A stretch of DNA of 64,000 bases from Apostichopus japonicus (GCF_037975245.1 NC_092571.1:26490564-26554563), one strand, 5' to 3'. Shown: positions 24,887-36,698, counted from the stretch's first letter. Program-made: numbers and translations. The notes: generated by a model from the letters alone, not told the origin.

Positions 24887-25170
24887 GTAGGAATAAATTG
24901 GAAGTAGTGAAAACATAAAAAGCAGTTTTAACTTCAAACGAGGAAGAACAACCTTACATCTAGAATTCAGATATAGATGGAACATAAACATCACTAAGTG
25001 GTCTATTTACTGATAGAATTTTGAGTAAAGTATAAGTTACCAAACCCTATCATTTTATGTATCAAGGGTAAAAGTCATTGCACTTTATATCCACAACACA
25101 TTACTATTTACTTATGAATAATATTAACATAATATAAATAATAAATAATTAAAAAAAACATCTAATGCAG

Positions 25171-25191
25171 TTTGAGGAAATGCAGATGCAG
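25171..25191 (+). pseudogene. Microexon B7 (gamma, donor GC)
   Basis: Acceptor TCTAATGCAG; the donor position reads GCACAA. Phase 0 gives FEEMQMQ; phase 1 has TGA. Probably unusable unless a GC donor is tolerated. Confidence 0.45.
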
Positions 25192-25466
25192 GCACAAGAA
25201 ACGAATATCTTCGGATAATATGATAAGTAGAGCATTTATTGCAATGTTTCAAAAGAACCAACACATTGAATAAGACAGAAATGACCTAACAAATCTACAG
25301 GTGTCTTTTTCCTGATAATTTTTGAATAATTGATAAGTGACCAATCTTTCATCTTTATTGTCAAGAATTGGTATAAGTGTATTATCTATACGTTATCGCA
25401 TATGCTCGTATTAATCTATGAACTTACCATCTAATGTATTATTCTTAATATTTCTGTCGTAAACAG

Positions 25467-25487
25467 CCAGAGGGAAACCAGAAACAT
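25467..25487 (+). CDS. Microexon B8 (alpha, 21 nt)
   Basis: Acceptor TCTGTCGTAAACAG, donor GTAAGA. Phase 0 gives PEGNQKH; phase 1 gives ARGKPET again, identical to B5 in that frame. Confidence 0.5.
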
Positions 25488-25767
25488 GTAAGAATGACAA
25501 GATGGCAATATTTATTTCCAATAAGGAAGATCAAACTATTGTATGGATGTAAAAATATAACTTGAATTAAGATAGAAGTGACCGAAACGATCTAGAAGGT
25601 AGTCTACTTACTGGTATATTATTCAAAAAGTGTGTGAGTGACTAATCCTTCATCGTTTTTGGCAGTAATAAAGTAAGTGTGTATTATCAATATGTTATCG
25701 CACATGACACTATTTATCTACGAAAAAATAAGAACAATTTTTTCTTTCTTATTTCCTTCATATATAG

Positions 25768-25788
25768 TTGAGAAAATCAATAAAGCAG
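25768..25788 (+). CDS. Microexon B9 (beta, 21 nt)
   Basis: Acceptor CTTCATATATAG, donor GTAAGA. Phase 0 gives LRKSIKQ; phase 1 gives VEKINKA. Confidence 0.55.
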
Positions 25789-26019
25789 GTAAGAATGAAC
25801 GGGAAGTAGTGCTAACCTTATATCTAGAATTCAGGTATAGCTCAAATTTAACATCAGAAAGGGATATATTTACTGATAGTTTTGAATAAGGTATGAAGTA
25901 CCAAACCCTTTCTTTTAATGTATCAAGTCTAAATTTAATTGCTCCCTTTATCCACGTCATATTACTATTTATGAATGAATAATAAGTAAATAATATAAAT
26001 AATTAAACATATAGTGCAG

Positions 26020-26040
26020 TTAGAGGAAGTGCAGATGCAG
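26020..26040 (+). pseudogene. Microexon B10 (gamma, donor altered)
   Basis: Acceptor ATAGTGCAG. The exon is followed by GGTCCA, so a GT is only available one base late, which would break the frame. Phase 0 gives LEEVQMQ; phase 1 gives VRGSADA. Confidence 0.45.
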
Positions 26041-26311
26041 GGTCCAAGAAACGAATATCTGCAGAACATTTGTTAAGAACAGAATTTGCTCTTTTTTTTT
26101 GGTTTAAAAATAACTTTACTCCTTGAAAGAGACATAAATGACTTAACAAATTTAACTATAAAAAACTATTACTTTTTGAATAATTCATGACTTAACAAGC
26201 TATCATTTTTATCCTTAAGAAATAGTATGCGTGTATTATTAATTGCATATGTTCGTTTTTATCTGTGAAATTATCTGCAAGTTTATTTTCAAATATTTCT
26301 GTCCGATACAG

Positions 26312-26332
26312 ATAGAGGAAAATGAGCAACGG
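26312..26332 (+). pseudogene. Microexon B11 (alpha, donor lost)
   Basis: Acceptor TCTGTCCGATACAG is intact, but the donor reads GAAAAA. Phase 0 gives IEENEQR; phase 1 has TGA. Confidence 0.5.
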
Positions 26333-26612
26333 GAAAAATGAAAGGATGGAAATATTTATTTTCAATGAGAAAGATCAAAACCAATATCTAGAATTAACAT
26401 AACATCTTGAATTAAGATAGGAGTTTCCGAAACAATCTAGAAGATAGTCTACTTACTAGTATATTTTTCAAAAAGTTTGATGAGTGACAAATCCTTCATA
26501 TTTTCCCGCAGAAGTAGTAAATGAGTAATATCAATATGTAATTGCACATGCTACTACTTATCTACAAGAACATATAAAACATATTTCTTTTTCTTATTTC
26601 CTTCAAATATAG

Positions 26613-26633
26613 TTGGAGGAATCAACACGGCAG
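26613..26633 (+). CDS. Microexon B12 (beta, 21 nt)
   Basis: Acceptor CTTCAAATATAG, donor GTAAGA. Phase 0 gives LEESTRQ; phase 1 gives VGGINTA. Confidence 0.55.
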
Positions 26634-26941
26634 GTAAGAATGAAAGAGGAGTAGTGAAAACATTATAAAAGATAGAAAAAAAAGTCATTTCAAACGAGGA
26701 AAAGAACACTTATATCTAGAATTCAGACATAGATGAAACATTTCATCATAAAGTGGTTTATTTACTGAGAGAGTGTTGAGTAAGGTATAAGTTAACAAAC
26801 TCTATCATTTTATGTATAAAGTGTAATGTGATTACTCTTTTATCTACGACATTTTACTATATATTTATTTATGAATAATAATAAATAAACTAATAATAAA
26901 ATAATATGTATAATAAATATTTAAATAAATACTTAATGCAT

Positions 26942-26962
26942 TTAGTGGAAAATCAGATGATG
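26942..26962 (+). pseudogene. Microexon B13 (gamma, acceptor lost)
   Basis: The donor GTAAGA is good, but the acceptor reads AATGCAT where the sisters read AATGCAG. Phase 0 would give LVENQMM. Confidence 0.45.
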
Positions 26963-27836
26963 GTAAGAAGAGCGAATATCTGCGGATCATATGTTCAGTA
27001 CAGCATTTATTTCGCAATGTTACGATAGTTTTGGAGACTGTTTCCGAGGTTACAGAATAGAATATTATTTGAAAATGAAATGACACAATACATTTGTATA
27101 AATACACGATTAAGTAAAAACCTTTCGATTATTATCTTGCCAGCAAGCGACGTAGCCCAATGATACAAACTTTCAGTCGATATGCGAACATTTTAACCGA
27201 TAGTTGATGATTTGACAGTTGAAATGATTAAGAAAAGTTACTGTAATGTGATTTATCAGTATCCAACAGTTGAAATGGATTTTGTTATTGTATAATGACT
27301 GAAAGTGGAATAAGTTTTGGAAAAAAAATACTCTGGACGGCAAAATATGTTGAGAAAAGGAACGAAATGATTTTATTTTAGTAACGTATTGGGAATACGG
27401 TGCCGAACCGAGGAGTGGATGATCGCTACAAGAAATTATAACAAATATCTAAAAATGATGCAGTCTACTGCAGCTTCTCCCATGGACCTCCACCATGGTC
27501 CTGCATCACCCCCCCCCCCCCCTCATAGAATTCCCGTCCTCGGCCATACTGGTTTATTATAACTACTCTCCTGTGTTTCTGAACGGGTAGTACACCGTTC
27601 AATATCTATTATAAACGGTTGCAGTAATTTATAGTTGATTATCCACACATCGGGTATGCATGGAGCATGTATCCACTACAAATTACGGTTGTATTATCTA
27701 CAAGTGAAGAGTAGATTCACATATGGATTAATTTATACATCATCGATATTCAGACATGTTATGTAGTTTTTCATCAATGCGTCAAGCAAACTAAAAAAAA
27801 AAAAAAAACAGCGCTAATCTATGTTTTCCTTTTCAG
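26963..27836. other. Spacer before the possible terminal exon
   Basis: AT-rich, with a poly-C tract near 27510-27520 and a poly-A run at 27793-27808. No exon is recognised. Confidence 0.5.
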
Positions 27837-27968
27837 GAAGGAACACGCCGTTTAGTTCAACCACATCAAGAACTTATCGCACCTCAACTGACGACTTATT
27901 GGTACACGATCATTTCTTTTGTTATGAAGATCGTAATAAGTGATCTTACTTTGTGCAATTACAAATAA
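27837..27968 (+). CDS. Possible terminal exon of the microexon gene
   Basis: A good acceptor (TTTTCCTTTTCAG) precedes 27837. In phase 0 the frame runs 43 codons to TAA at 27966-27968 and contains a hydrophobic core (YWYTIISFVMKIVI). In phase 1 it runs to TGA at 27941-27943 and is rich in Ser/Thr with a TSTDDLLV stretch, like a cytoplasmic tail. Phase 2 stops early. AATAAA-like signals follow (for example near 28157). It is not a recognised family. Its position directly after array B suggests it ends that gene, but transcript data would be needed to say so. The two open phases mirror the same ambiguity in array B. Confidence 0.4.
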   Translation, partial: EGTRRLVQPHQELIAPQLTTYWYTIISFVMKIVISDLTLCNYK

Positions 27969-28461
27969 CTTCTACATCAATCGTAATGGAAAATAAGTTA
28001 AAAAGCTCGATTCACAGCAACGGTCTGTAATATGTTATGATACTTTGTGAAATTGTGAAAAAGGTTATCATGTGCGAAAGCAGATGGAATGTGTCGTCAT
28101 TAAAAATAGAGGTAATTATCAGAATGTGTAAAACAACATGTAAACTTTAAATGTAATAAAATATGTTGGTAAAAATTATTGCAAGAATACTATAACTGGT
28201 AATTCACACTATGTAAAATACTTGCAGAAATCGGGTACGGTAATTTAATTAAAAGTCATCCATGAAAGAACCAAACGACTTAACTGAGCAACAGTATAGT
28301 TGTAGATAAGCCTTAATTAAAACAGAATTGTTATGATGCAGTGGTTTGTGAATGCATCCATTTGTAGCCCAGTTTGCTGAATTTCATACGGTCTCTTACT
28401 TCAATGTTTTCAAAGTGTTATGAATATCTTCATGCCTTTCAGCATTAAATGAGTTATGTAT

Positions 28462-28561
28462 ATGTCATGCTTATGTTCTTTTCTTGCTCTTAGGATTCTA
28501 TCTCAGGCATTAATAATGATGCAACTGTTTGGTTTGTGTTGTGGCGCAACAGGGAACACAG
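28462..28561 (+). CDS. Ig receptor 1, exon 1 (signal peptide)
   Basis: An ATG at 28462 opens a 33-codon stretch beginning MSCLCSFLALRILSQALIMM, hydrophobic as a signal peptide should be, and ends one base into a codon at the donor GTGAGA. The phase (1) matches the next exon exactly. A later ATG pair at 28516 is an alternative start but would leave a shorter leader. The encoded protein is a type I membrane receptor of the Ig superfamily: leader, four Ig-type domains, one membrane span and a short tail, made from phase-1 exons. Ligand and role are unknown; a cell-surface recognition role is inferred from the layout. No clear promoter was identified. Confidence 0.6.
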
Positions 28562-30151
28562 GTGAGATAGTAACTTAAACAGTATTAATCTTTATCCAAT
28601 TAGCGAATGTTTCTTGGGATAGCGTACGGTTGCAGATGATGAGCTCCTACGTTTGCATGTGTATGCGGTGGCGGCACCAGCAATTCAAAGAGGTTAGGGA
28701 AGGGGTGGTGTGAGTGAAGGGAGCAAACAGTATTGGGAGGACAACAAAAGTAAATGTAAAGAGTGCACATTAGGACAAAAAAGGCATTCACTTTCACATC
28801 TCTTGAATGTATCTCAGTGGGGCGGGGGGGGGGGGGGAGGCTCCGGAAGATAACGCGTCTCCATATATTCCTTCTATCGTAGCGAATTTAAAACAGGAAA
28901 TGAATGTAAGAGAAAAAATGATATATCTATGGAGTTTATTTCAAAGCCCTGGTGGAGGTCCAGGGGGGGGGGGCATTCCATGGAAGTTGTTTTCATATTT
29001 TAAGATATTTCTTTTCTCATAGCAACTTTAGATAAAACATGTCAGGACGGGGAATTTAATTCCTGTGGAAGGTGTTCAAAACCCAGAAGTGACAATGCTT
29101 TCAGACTGTTCTCTTGTAGCTATCTTAAATTAAGCACAGAGACACATTCTAAAGGCACATTTTTGTTGGAATGTATTCAAAGCCCCTATGTGGCCCCTGG
29201 GAATGTGCAGCAGTTTGTTATCCTGATATTAAGCAAATAAAGAAAGACTTGATGTAAGGGATAGTCAGTTTGGTTTTACAGCAGCCAATTTGTGGGGGCG
29301 GGGACGGGAATACGCCTCTTGGTGCCCCCAGTGTGTTTGTATGCAGATTGGCGAGGTTAGGGGAATGGGGGGGGGGGGGTAGGTAGAGGTTAGCGAGATT
29401 AATCAGTTACACAGAACTTCAAGAGAATATTAAGGAAACTTAGATCATTTTCATCAATCATATTTTTCATTGTATTGCATCATAATTGAAATGTACATTA
29501 CTATTTTGCTAAAATCAACATGTATAATTCTGGACATCACATTACACACTGAGAAAACGTACCATGAAAGAATGCATTTCTTGCCCATGTATCATTTCTG
29601 AAGTCATAGTGATGTATACAGAATATCACTCTAACGTACTAAACTCATGTTATAAACTTGAGGTTCATTCTTTAGGATTGGATGATATAGAGACGGTTAA
29701 ACTTTTCTTTATATGACAACTAAATTTATTTGCATTATTTGCGTTATTTCTGCATCCTGATTAGAAATTCTTTACAATTCCAAATAAGGAAGAAATGAAT
29801 TGTGAATAATTTTTATAGACATTATGTTCTATTTTATCGTGCAATATGTGCACATTTTTTAGTGGTCAGTTCCTTCACTATTTACACCTACTAGTCATTT
29901 CTTTGCATGCTAGTAGAAGTAGTGTCTTTTAAAAAAACAAGCAGAACATCCTGTGTCAGATGATTGGCAAATATAGCCTAAGCATATCCTTGTTGGAACA
30001 GATAGCATTGAGTCCGGATAATCCATTAACCATGTTTATGATTGATAAACAAGGGAAACCCTTTCCACCGATAAACATAGTTTATCAACTTATGAAGCAT
30101 TTGTCTTTAAATACAAATCGTCCGAAATATTCTTTTTACATTTTTCAATAG
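28562..30151. other. Ig receptor 1, intron 1
   Basis: Contains several poly-G tracts (28822, 28967, 29369) and a degenerate repeat at about 28920-29120 whose relative lies at 35620-35780. No further exon is seen. Confidence 0.5.
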
Positions 30152-30454
30152 ATTGTCTCACAATACAAAGTGTCCTGTTGGGAAGTCAAGGAATCATTAG
30201 ATGCCAACTTTTCGAAAACAGTACCCGTTTCTACTGGTACGATATGAATAATGAAGGAGGCGATACTCTATTGATCAAATTGGAGAACGGACGAGTCAGC
30301 GGAACAGGTTATACGACAGGTGAATTCAACATTGACAGTGATGGCTCGTTCATTATCAACTCAGTCACGGTTCAGCACGAGAGAGTATTTCGCTTGGAAA
30401 GTCTGAGCCCCAACTTAATTAGAAGCACCAATGACATAACAGTTATTGTATATG
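30152..30454 (+). CDS. Ig receptor 1, exon 2 (first Ig-like domain)
   Basis: A 303-nt phase-1-in, phase-1-out exon bounded by TTTTTCAATAG and GTAGGT. It encodes an Ig V-like domain: a first cysteine in IIRCQLFE, then the core Trp in FYWYDM, and a GSFIINSVTVQHERVFRLE strand. Where the second cysteine of the pinning pair is expected (Y-x-C) the sequence reads F-R-L, so the canonical disulphide is missing. The exon joins exon 1 at an Asp codon (G plus AT). Domain length and the order of strands still fit the fold. The loss could be a real feature of a divergent domain, as seen in some Ig families, or a decayed codon. Confidence 0.75.
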
Positions 30455-31010
30455 GTAGGTATTTACTACTACTCCATCGTCTCTCAGTCGCATTTCTCAC
30501 GTTTTACTTACTAATTGTAATTTGTAACAAGTTGAATATAATTTCTAACATTATATTCAATTATTGGCAGAAAATATTGATGTAGCTGTAGCAGTAATGT
30601 ATAAGGGCTTCAGCAGATTTACTTTAAATTAAATTAGCGCTTTACACAATGAGGTTAAAGCAATTACGATAAGAGTGATGATAACGTTCTTTCAGTAGTG
30701 TAAGTAAGAAAAATGTAATGACAATACACAATACTCTATGGAGAATTGCACTCTCGTAGAGAAAATGTTGTGTGCAAAAATATCACTGCTATTATAGAGC
30801 AAACTGTATGCATCTGCCCCAATGACAAATGTCCTTCCTTTATATTACAAAGCGAAATCGTCATCCGTTCCAGCTGGAAGATAATTAATTGGACAAATTG
30901 GGTCCTGATGTTTGTAATTCAGTTAGATATTCCATGCAATTAATTACAATAACTTTCTTGGGCATTCACAATAATTCCAGAAAAGTAAAGTTTATGACTT
31001 CGTTTCGCAG

Positions 31011-31682
31011 TTGAACCAATCGAACCAGTTCCAGTTATTACAGAGTGCCTGGGTCAACCTGATTGCATCATGAAAGGAAATCTAGATGGAGTCATCTCGT
31101 GTGTCCATCACAACACAAGACCAGCAGCAACAATATCGTGGTTCATGAGAGATGGGACACACGACATACCACTGAACTCCACCACAAGTCAGACACTTTC
31201 TGCAGACTTGATAACTTTTTCGGTAACCTCAGAGATGGCCATAGGTGAAATACCCCTTCTTGTCAATATGCAGTCCTTGGTGTTACTTGTGTGCAAGTCT
31301 CATAACCCATATTCTGTGGTAGAAGAATCCGATAGCAAAGTATTGCTTGATCTCTCGAAAAACGACACATTCGAAAAACAACCAGATCTAGTTTACGCTA
31401 TTCAAAATCAAGATTTGGTAATAGAGTGCCCACTAACCATTGCTGCTGAAGTTTCAATTGTTATGTGGATGGCCAAATCGCTTGAAGCAAAGAACAGTGG
31501 TTACCTAACATATTCCGCTTATGGTGTTGTTCCGTCAAAGGAGACCAATGAGCAATTAAATCTCGACAAAAGCGGTGACTTAGTCATCTCACAAGTTGGA
31601 TTAAAACACGACGGGCTGTACGCATGTATACAAAGCACGAGAAGCACCACAAAATCATTTCTGCAGCGTGTTGAAGTAATAG
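31011..31682 (+). CDS. Ig receptor 1, exon 3 (two Ig domains)
   Basis: A 672-nt exon, phase 1 to phase 1, from TCGTTTCGCAG to GTGGGT. It carries two Ig domains without an intron between them. The first has cysteines in GVISCVHH and LLVCKSH with Trp in ATISWFMR. The second has VIECPL, a Trp in VMWMAK, and the classical HDGLYACIQ strand-F signature. Two domains in one exon differs from the one-domain exons before and after it, so an intron was probably lost or the pair was fused. Several Asn-x-Ser/Thr sequons would be glycosylation sites. This is the most certain coding stretch in the window. Confidence 0.9.
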
Positions 31683-31919
31683 GTGGGTAACGTATTTGTT
31701 TTGTGTACAGTTTCCACTATTTATCATCTGCACTATTTTCCAAATTGTGCAAACATTTCAAAAATTAGAAAAATATAAATTACATGTCTTTAATCTTCAT
31801 ACATTATTGGATGAAATGCTATAAATTAAGTTTTGGTGCAGGCTTGTACTTGATTCGGCATTTTGATAACATGTAGCACAGTTCATCTTATATATTTTTT
31901 GTTTTTGTTTTATTCACAG

Positions 31920-32249
31920 TTCAACCCACACCACCAAAAGTCTTGGTTGAAGGTTGCAACCTGTTTGAACCATGTAGTTTCCATATTACCGAAACAAAAG
32001 CCATTACATGTCAAGTGAATGGAGTTTATCCTGAGGTGGACCTCGAGATAATAGTCTTGTCAACCAATCTTGCTGTCATTTACACTAAGGTATCAACCTA
32101 TGAAGACGAGGGGTTGTTTTACACTAGCATTCAAGGAGACGTGATTGTGGTGGACGCTAACTGTCAAGTTAATGGGACTATCATTTGTCAAGCTGTGGGA
32201 CCGGCTGCCAACGTCTTCAAATCAGATGCTTTTATCTCAATATCATCTA
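31920..32249 (+). CDS. Ig receptor 1, exon 4 (Cys-rich Ig-like domain)
   Basis: A 330-nt exon, phase 1 to phase 1, acceptor TTTTATTCACAG, donor GTTAGT. The frame runs through a stop two codons after the donor, so splicing there is required. It starts VQPTPPKVLVEGCNLFEPC and has a membrane-proximal domain of the Ig constant type: ITCQVNGVYPEVDLEI resembles the strand B-C region of C1 domains, followed by TIICQAVGPA. Five cysteines suggest an extra disulphide. Its first 85-90 bp, with the upstream intron end, are duplicated at 46402-46570. Confidence 0.8.
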
Positions 32250-34579
32250 GTTAGTATATTGTTGTTCTATATACGTTATTTCGTAATAACTATACTATTA
32301 ACTACAAATCCAAAATGTTGCCACCAAGCTCCATTTTTTGCAGATATATGGATGTCCATTTTTTAAGTCTAAATATCAACTGTATCGTAGCTCTCCATTT
32401 GCATATTAAGATATTTGATCTACACAACTAGAGCTTCACGATCATATTGCAGTAGTTCAATTAACGTTTGCAAATTGACCTTAACCACTTATAATGGGTG
32501 ACACCATTTCGCCCTGTCATGTTGCTCCAAAGATGTTGCATTGCCAAAATTTCCCAACACCAAGCAATACCAAAACCCTCCGATATTGACACTGGCAACA
32601 TTTCTTGTTTTGCACCTAACCTCAATAACATATCAATTGAGTTTGGGATTGATTCAGACATCTGCTTTAATACTGGTACTGGTAAATAAGACAAGAAATC
32701 TGGTTGAAGCAAAATAGTTTGGCCATTACTATCCTTTCTAAATAAAATCCCACATAATTACTGACAACCAAAAATCAAAGAAGAACATAAGAGTATGAAT
32801 TGTCTAAGAGAACTAACTATGAAGTGCAACGGATTTCATGCTTTCACTGCATGATGACCTCTGACATATTATTGTTGTTGCTGCACTCGATCTTAATGTA
32901 GCGTAATGCTACACCCCATGCATTGACTTATGTATTAAATCGTCCAAGTAATGTGGTCTCTTAGTCTATACATATTAGTTATCTGAATGCTAGCTAAATG
33001 CTACATCACTGGATAACCGACAAGTTGGCCCATTAATGGCCCATCAATTTTCCGTATGATGATCGTGGATCTATTGCTATGAGAGCTTGAAGTTTTCGTC
33101 ACTTGTAATCAAACCTCTTTACGCAGTAGTAAAATATCATGGTACGCTGATACTGGGAGGACTTTCCCCAATTTGCCTAAATTGTGCACGACATGTACTT
33201 TCATTCATGTTCTTTAACATCCAAGCCACAAAACACCACATCCTGATTGATAACATATCAAACGTGATGTTCTCCTGCTGCTTTTTGGCACTTCTCTAAA
33301 GGTAAACACACGGGTGGATGGATATAAACTTTAATAGGAGTATTCCATTTTAACTTGGGGATATAGCCAAAGCCTATACAAATTTTGTATGATATTAGAG
33401 AGTAGATATGCGTATTACTTGAAGATACATTTGAGAGCATGGATCTTGGTTTTGCTCGCAATGTTGAAAATATACGTTTGTTCATACGTTTTGGAATCAT
33501 TAAATGTTTATAACTGTAGAGATACTTGTACACATGTACACATTGGAGATATATTATAAATTTCAAGCCCAACCAAACTTTCGAATGCTCGAGTGTTATC
33601 CTGGATCCTGAAATATCTGTCTGTTACTGGGCAACTCCCATTTCCTGACCCTGCAGGTGCAAATTATACCCAAATCTCAAAAGTTATTTCTTAATCCGTT
33701 ATTTTGCAATATGGTATTTATAATTCAGAGATGATATCATATGTATTTTAATAAGGTGGTTTAGTATTATAATTAGTTTTATAAATTTTCATTTTTACAT
33801 TCTAGGTTATGAGAAACTGCATTGTAATTTCATATAGGTTTAATGAATAATTTTTCGTGAAGAAAAAGAAAAGATAAACGCAAATGTTTGAGTGATATTA
33901 GGTACTTTCACCCTTCAGGACTAGCTAAGCTCAAACCAAAAGTTAAATTTCTATTACCAAATTGTAAGTGGTTGTTAGCTTGTGTTACAACTTGGCCACA
34001 CAATACTTCTTTCTTATTATCAAAGGCATCCACTGTCCCCTCTTGAAATGCTATATGACACTTCACTGTGTACTGTACTGTATGTACACAGAGTGTACTG
34101 AACTAGAAGTACGCCGTAACCATTGGCACGAAGATGTAACGTATTACATTATTATTTCTCTGTGCTCTATTCGAATTAAAAAAACTATGAATAGCAGATT
34201 GTTACACAAGTCTAACAGAATGATGTCACTAAAAGAATCGGAAAGAATATAAAACTAGAGAACTATAGCATCAAATTGAAAATGAAAAGAAAACTGGCAT
34301 TTATCCTTGCCAAAAGAAAAAGGAATAAATGGGACGGTGATGATTTGCCGGTTTGTGTTTTTGACGTTATCTCTACCGGTATTACTCAAATATAACATGG
34401 ACGTGTAACGTCATACTGAGTAGTTATTGGCACAACTTTGCGTCTAGTCCAGGGAGGATTCTCCCAGGCGCCCTTAATGGGGATCTATTTCAAGGAGACC
34501 ATGGTCACACCCGTTACTTTATTAAATCTTGGAATCACAACTGGTTGTCATTGATGAGTTTTTATGTTGTTTTTTGCAG
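32250..34579. other. Ig receptor 1, intron 4
   Basis: 2.3 kb without an accepted exon. A frame at 32498-32684 (with GNISCFAPN and a phase-1 donor GTAAAT) looks Ig-like, but no acceptor in a matching open frame exists, so it may be a decayed domain exon. Confidence 0.45.
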
Positions 34580-34702
34580 ATGGGGTAAAGTGTCCTCAAA
34601 TATCGGCTGCTCCTTTTCCTGCTGATAATGAAGTGCAGATCAACCAGCCATGGCTTATAATATGGTTGACGATTGCTATAACATTACTTTATGTCATTAT
34701 CG
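34580..34702 (+). CDS. Ig receptor 1, exon 5 (transmembrane)
   Basis: A 123-nt exon, phase 1 to phase 1, from TTTTTTGCAG to GTAAGT. It encodes a short stalk (GVKCPQISAAPFPADNEVQ) and then one membrane span, PWLIIWLTIAITLLYVIIG. Phase agrees with exon 4, giving an Asn codon at the junction. Placed after three Ig exons it makes the product a single-pass surface receptor. No charged stop-transfer residues fall in this exon, so at least one cytoplasmic exon must follow. Confidence 0.8.
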
Positions 34703-36170
34703 GTAAGTATGCGTTTCTATCTCAAGTCAAGTCACAAGTCGTATATACTTTTGCAGCCAATTTGCAAGTCAAATATAAAAGCAACTTATAAAGTCATGCT
34801 ATAAGTATAGGCAAATAACATATAACTGCCCAAGGCGCAACAAAGTAGGCCTAATTTGTAAAGTGATGTGGATTCGGTGGATGGCTTGCATCAGTGTAGT
34901 TCATCTGCATTGATATCTAACAAAAGTAATAATCATGCGAGTGGATTGGACAACAATTGAAATTTATTTTAAACAGACACTTACAAATATGCAACTATAT
35001 TATATATCACAAGGCAACAATTAAATGACGACAAAGTATTCATAATGCATTGACTGCCCACATCCACTAACTATTATACGTCATATGGTCGGGGAGATGC
35101 GAACAGTTTCCTTTGGAGGGGTGGGGTGGGGGGTTGGCGTTTTGACTGAAGGGAAACTTGAGAAACTGGTAGGTGCTTAGATGCAAACTTGGTGCTATTT
35201 GTTGTGTATTTTGAAGGATTTTTAAATGTCTACGGTTGTACATGTCTGACATGATCTTGTTTGTAATATCCTGACGGTGGGAGGGGACCGGGTGCACGGG
35301 ACTGTGCCCTTGATGTTTTAGACCCTGTCCCAGCAGCAGACGTGTCTGCCAGCTTGTTTGGAAATTTATTGTTGATATTTATGCAAAATTAAGTAATATT
35401 GCGCATCACACAAACCAGTCAATGAAACATCAAAACAATTCTGCTTACGAAGTATGGTAAACGAACAAAAGAGGCAGTTTGTTTCATAATTACGGTACAA
35501 CTGCACAATATCAGTTACTGGGAGCACAGGTGGTGGTGCGAAGTAACCGGAAGCTGCAGCATTGTTAGAGAAGAAATATATGTAAAGACATAACAGAAGG
35601 AGGATTTAATCTAACGTTCTATGGAGTTTATCTAAGGGTTCTAGAGGGGGTTCAGGGGAAGGCCCGGAAGATGTTACTAGTTTAAAATATTTCTTGCTGT
35701 TTCGTCGCGAGTTTATAGCACAAATACACATGTTGGAAAGATGAATTCAATTTCTCTGGAATGTATTGCAAAGCGCTGATAGGGTGAAGCTTCTTTTACA
35801 TTTTAGTAATATTCTTTCTTCTCTACTAATTAGTCATCTAATTACGCCTCCGAATGCACCATGGCGTCTAAAAAGTTTTATAATTTTACACTTCTGCTGA
35901 CCAAAGGCCTTCGACAACCCTTTTCATCTCTACGTATAATTTGCACTGGGGGTAGAACTATTCGCAACGGATGATTGTCACCTAGTATTTTTTTTTTTGT
36001 AGTTTACTAAAGTTCCTTTAAAATTCGTTGCTAATTAAGTGAATGATTAAGATATTTGTCGAGTTGTCAAGCTATATGCAACGAATCATCTCAGCAATTT
36101 GTCCAACTTTTTCAGAATGTCTCGTTTGGGCAGTTAAAAAACTTGTCAATTTTTCTTTCTTTCAATTTAG

Positions 36171-36219
36171 CGCTGAAAGTCATCGGGAAATGTTTGCAAA
36201 GCTGAACTGTCACAGACAT
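36171..36219 (+). CDS. Ig receptor 1, candidate cytoplasmic exon
   Basis: A 49-nt segment between CTTTCAATTTAG and GTAAGT. Read with one leading base it is open (AESHREMFAKLNCHRH) and ends in phase 0, which fits the next candidate exon. Joined straight to exon 5 (phase 1), however, it meets TGA after about ten residues. Either the protein ends here or one more exon lies between 34703 and 36170. A deleted relative, with the same donor context CACAGACATGTAAGTATAT, lies near 46593-46627. Confidence 0.45.
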
Positions 36220-36698
36220 GTAAGTATATATGTCCTTGCATCTTTCAATGGACACATTGTCCATACAGATTGCTACAACTCCATTGCATTGTTCTACACA
36301 TAGTTGTGGGAATTTCAACAGAAGTCGATATTAATTGGCCATTTATTAGCGTTTAGTGCATTTAAAACACAAATAAATGTAGGCATCCCTGCCAACCCCC
36401 TCCTCCTCATGAGATGAGACATTGACATGTCTTCATTCAACTGAATTCAAATGTGGTTTTCATTAACCAATCAATAAAATGTCAAAATTGTGTAAGAATA
36501 TTTGCCACTTGGACTAGAAGAATACTTCTAAATGGAGTATGAGGACAGAACTCTGTTACTGTAGATATAAACAATTATCATTGAGCATATGGAAAGTAAT
36601 GGCATGGAGAAGGTGAATGTTATTAAACTTACATCGTACAACAAAACTCTTTGTAATGATCTTTTAATAAATTCAAGTGATTTCGTGTTTCCTTTCAG

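Larger units (their letters stand above)
23421..26962 (+). repeat. Array B: alpha-beta-gamma microexon repeat
   Basis: Thirteen microexon-like units recur with starts 23421, 23674, 23976, 24275, 24569, 24866, 25171, 25467, 25768, 26020, 26312, 26613, 26942. Three types alternate in strict order: alpha (acceptor ends like TCGTATACAG), beta (ends CATATATAG), gamma (ends AATGCAG). The three-exon period is about 895, 898 and 845 bp. Twelve units are 21 nt and the first is 24 nt. Intron sequence is repeated along with the exons. Confidence 0.8.

Noticed and set aside
32498-32689. Ig-like frame (GNISCFAPN) with a phase-1 donor
   Set aside because: No acceptor in an open matching frame; kept only as a note on intron 4.
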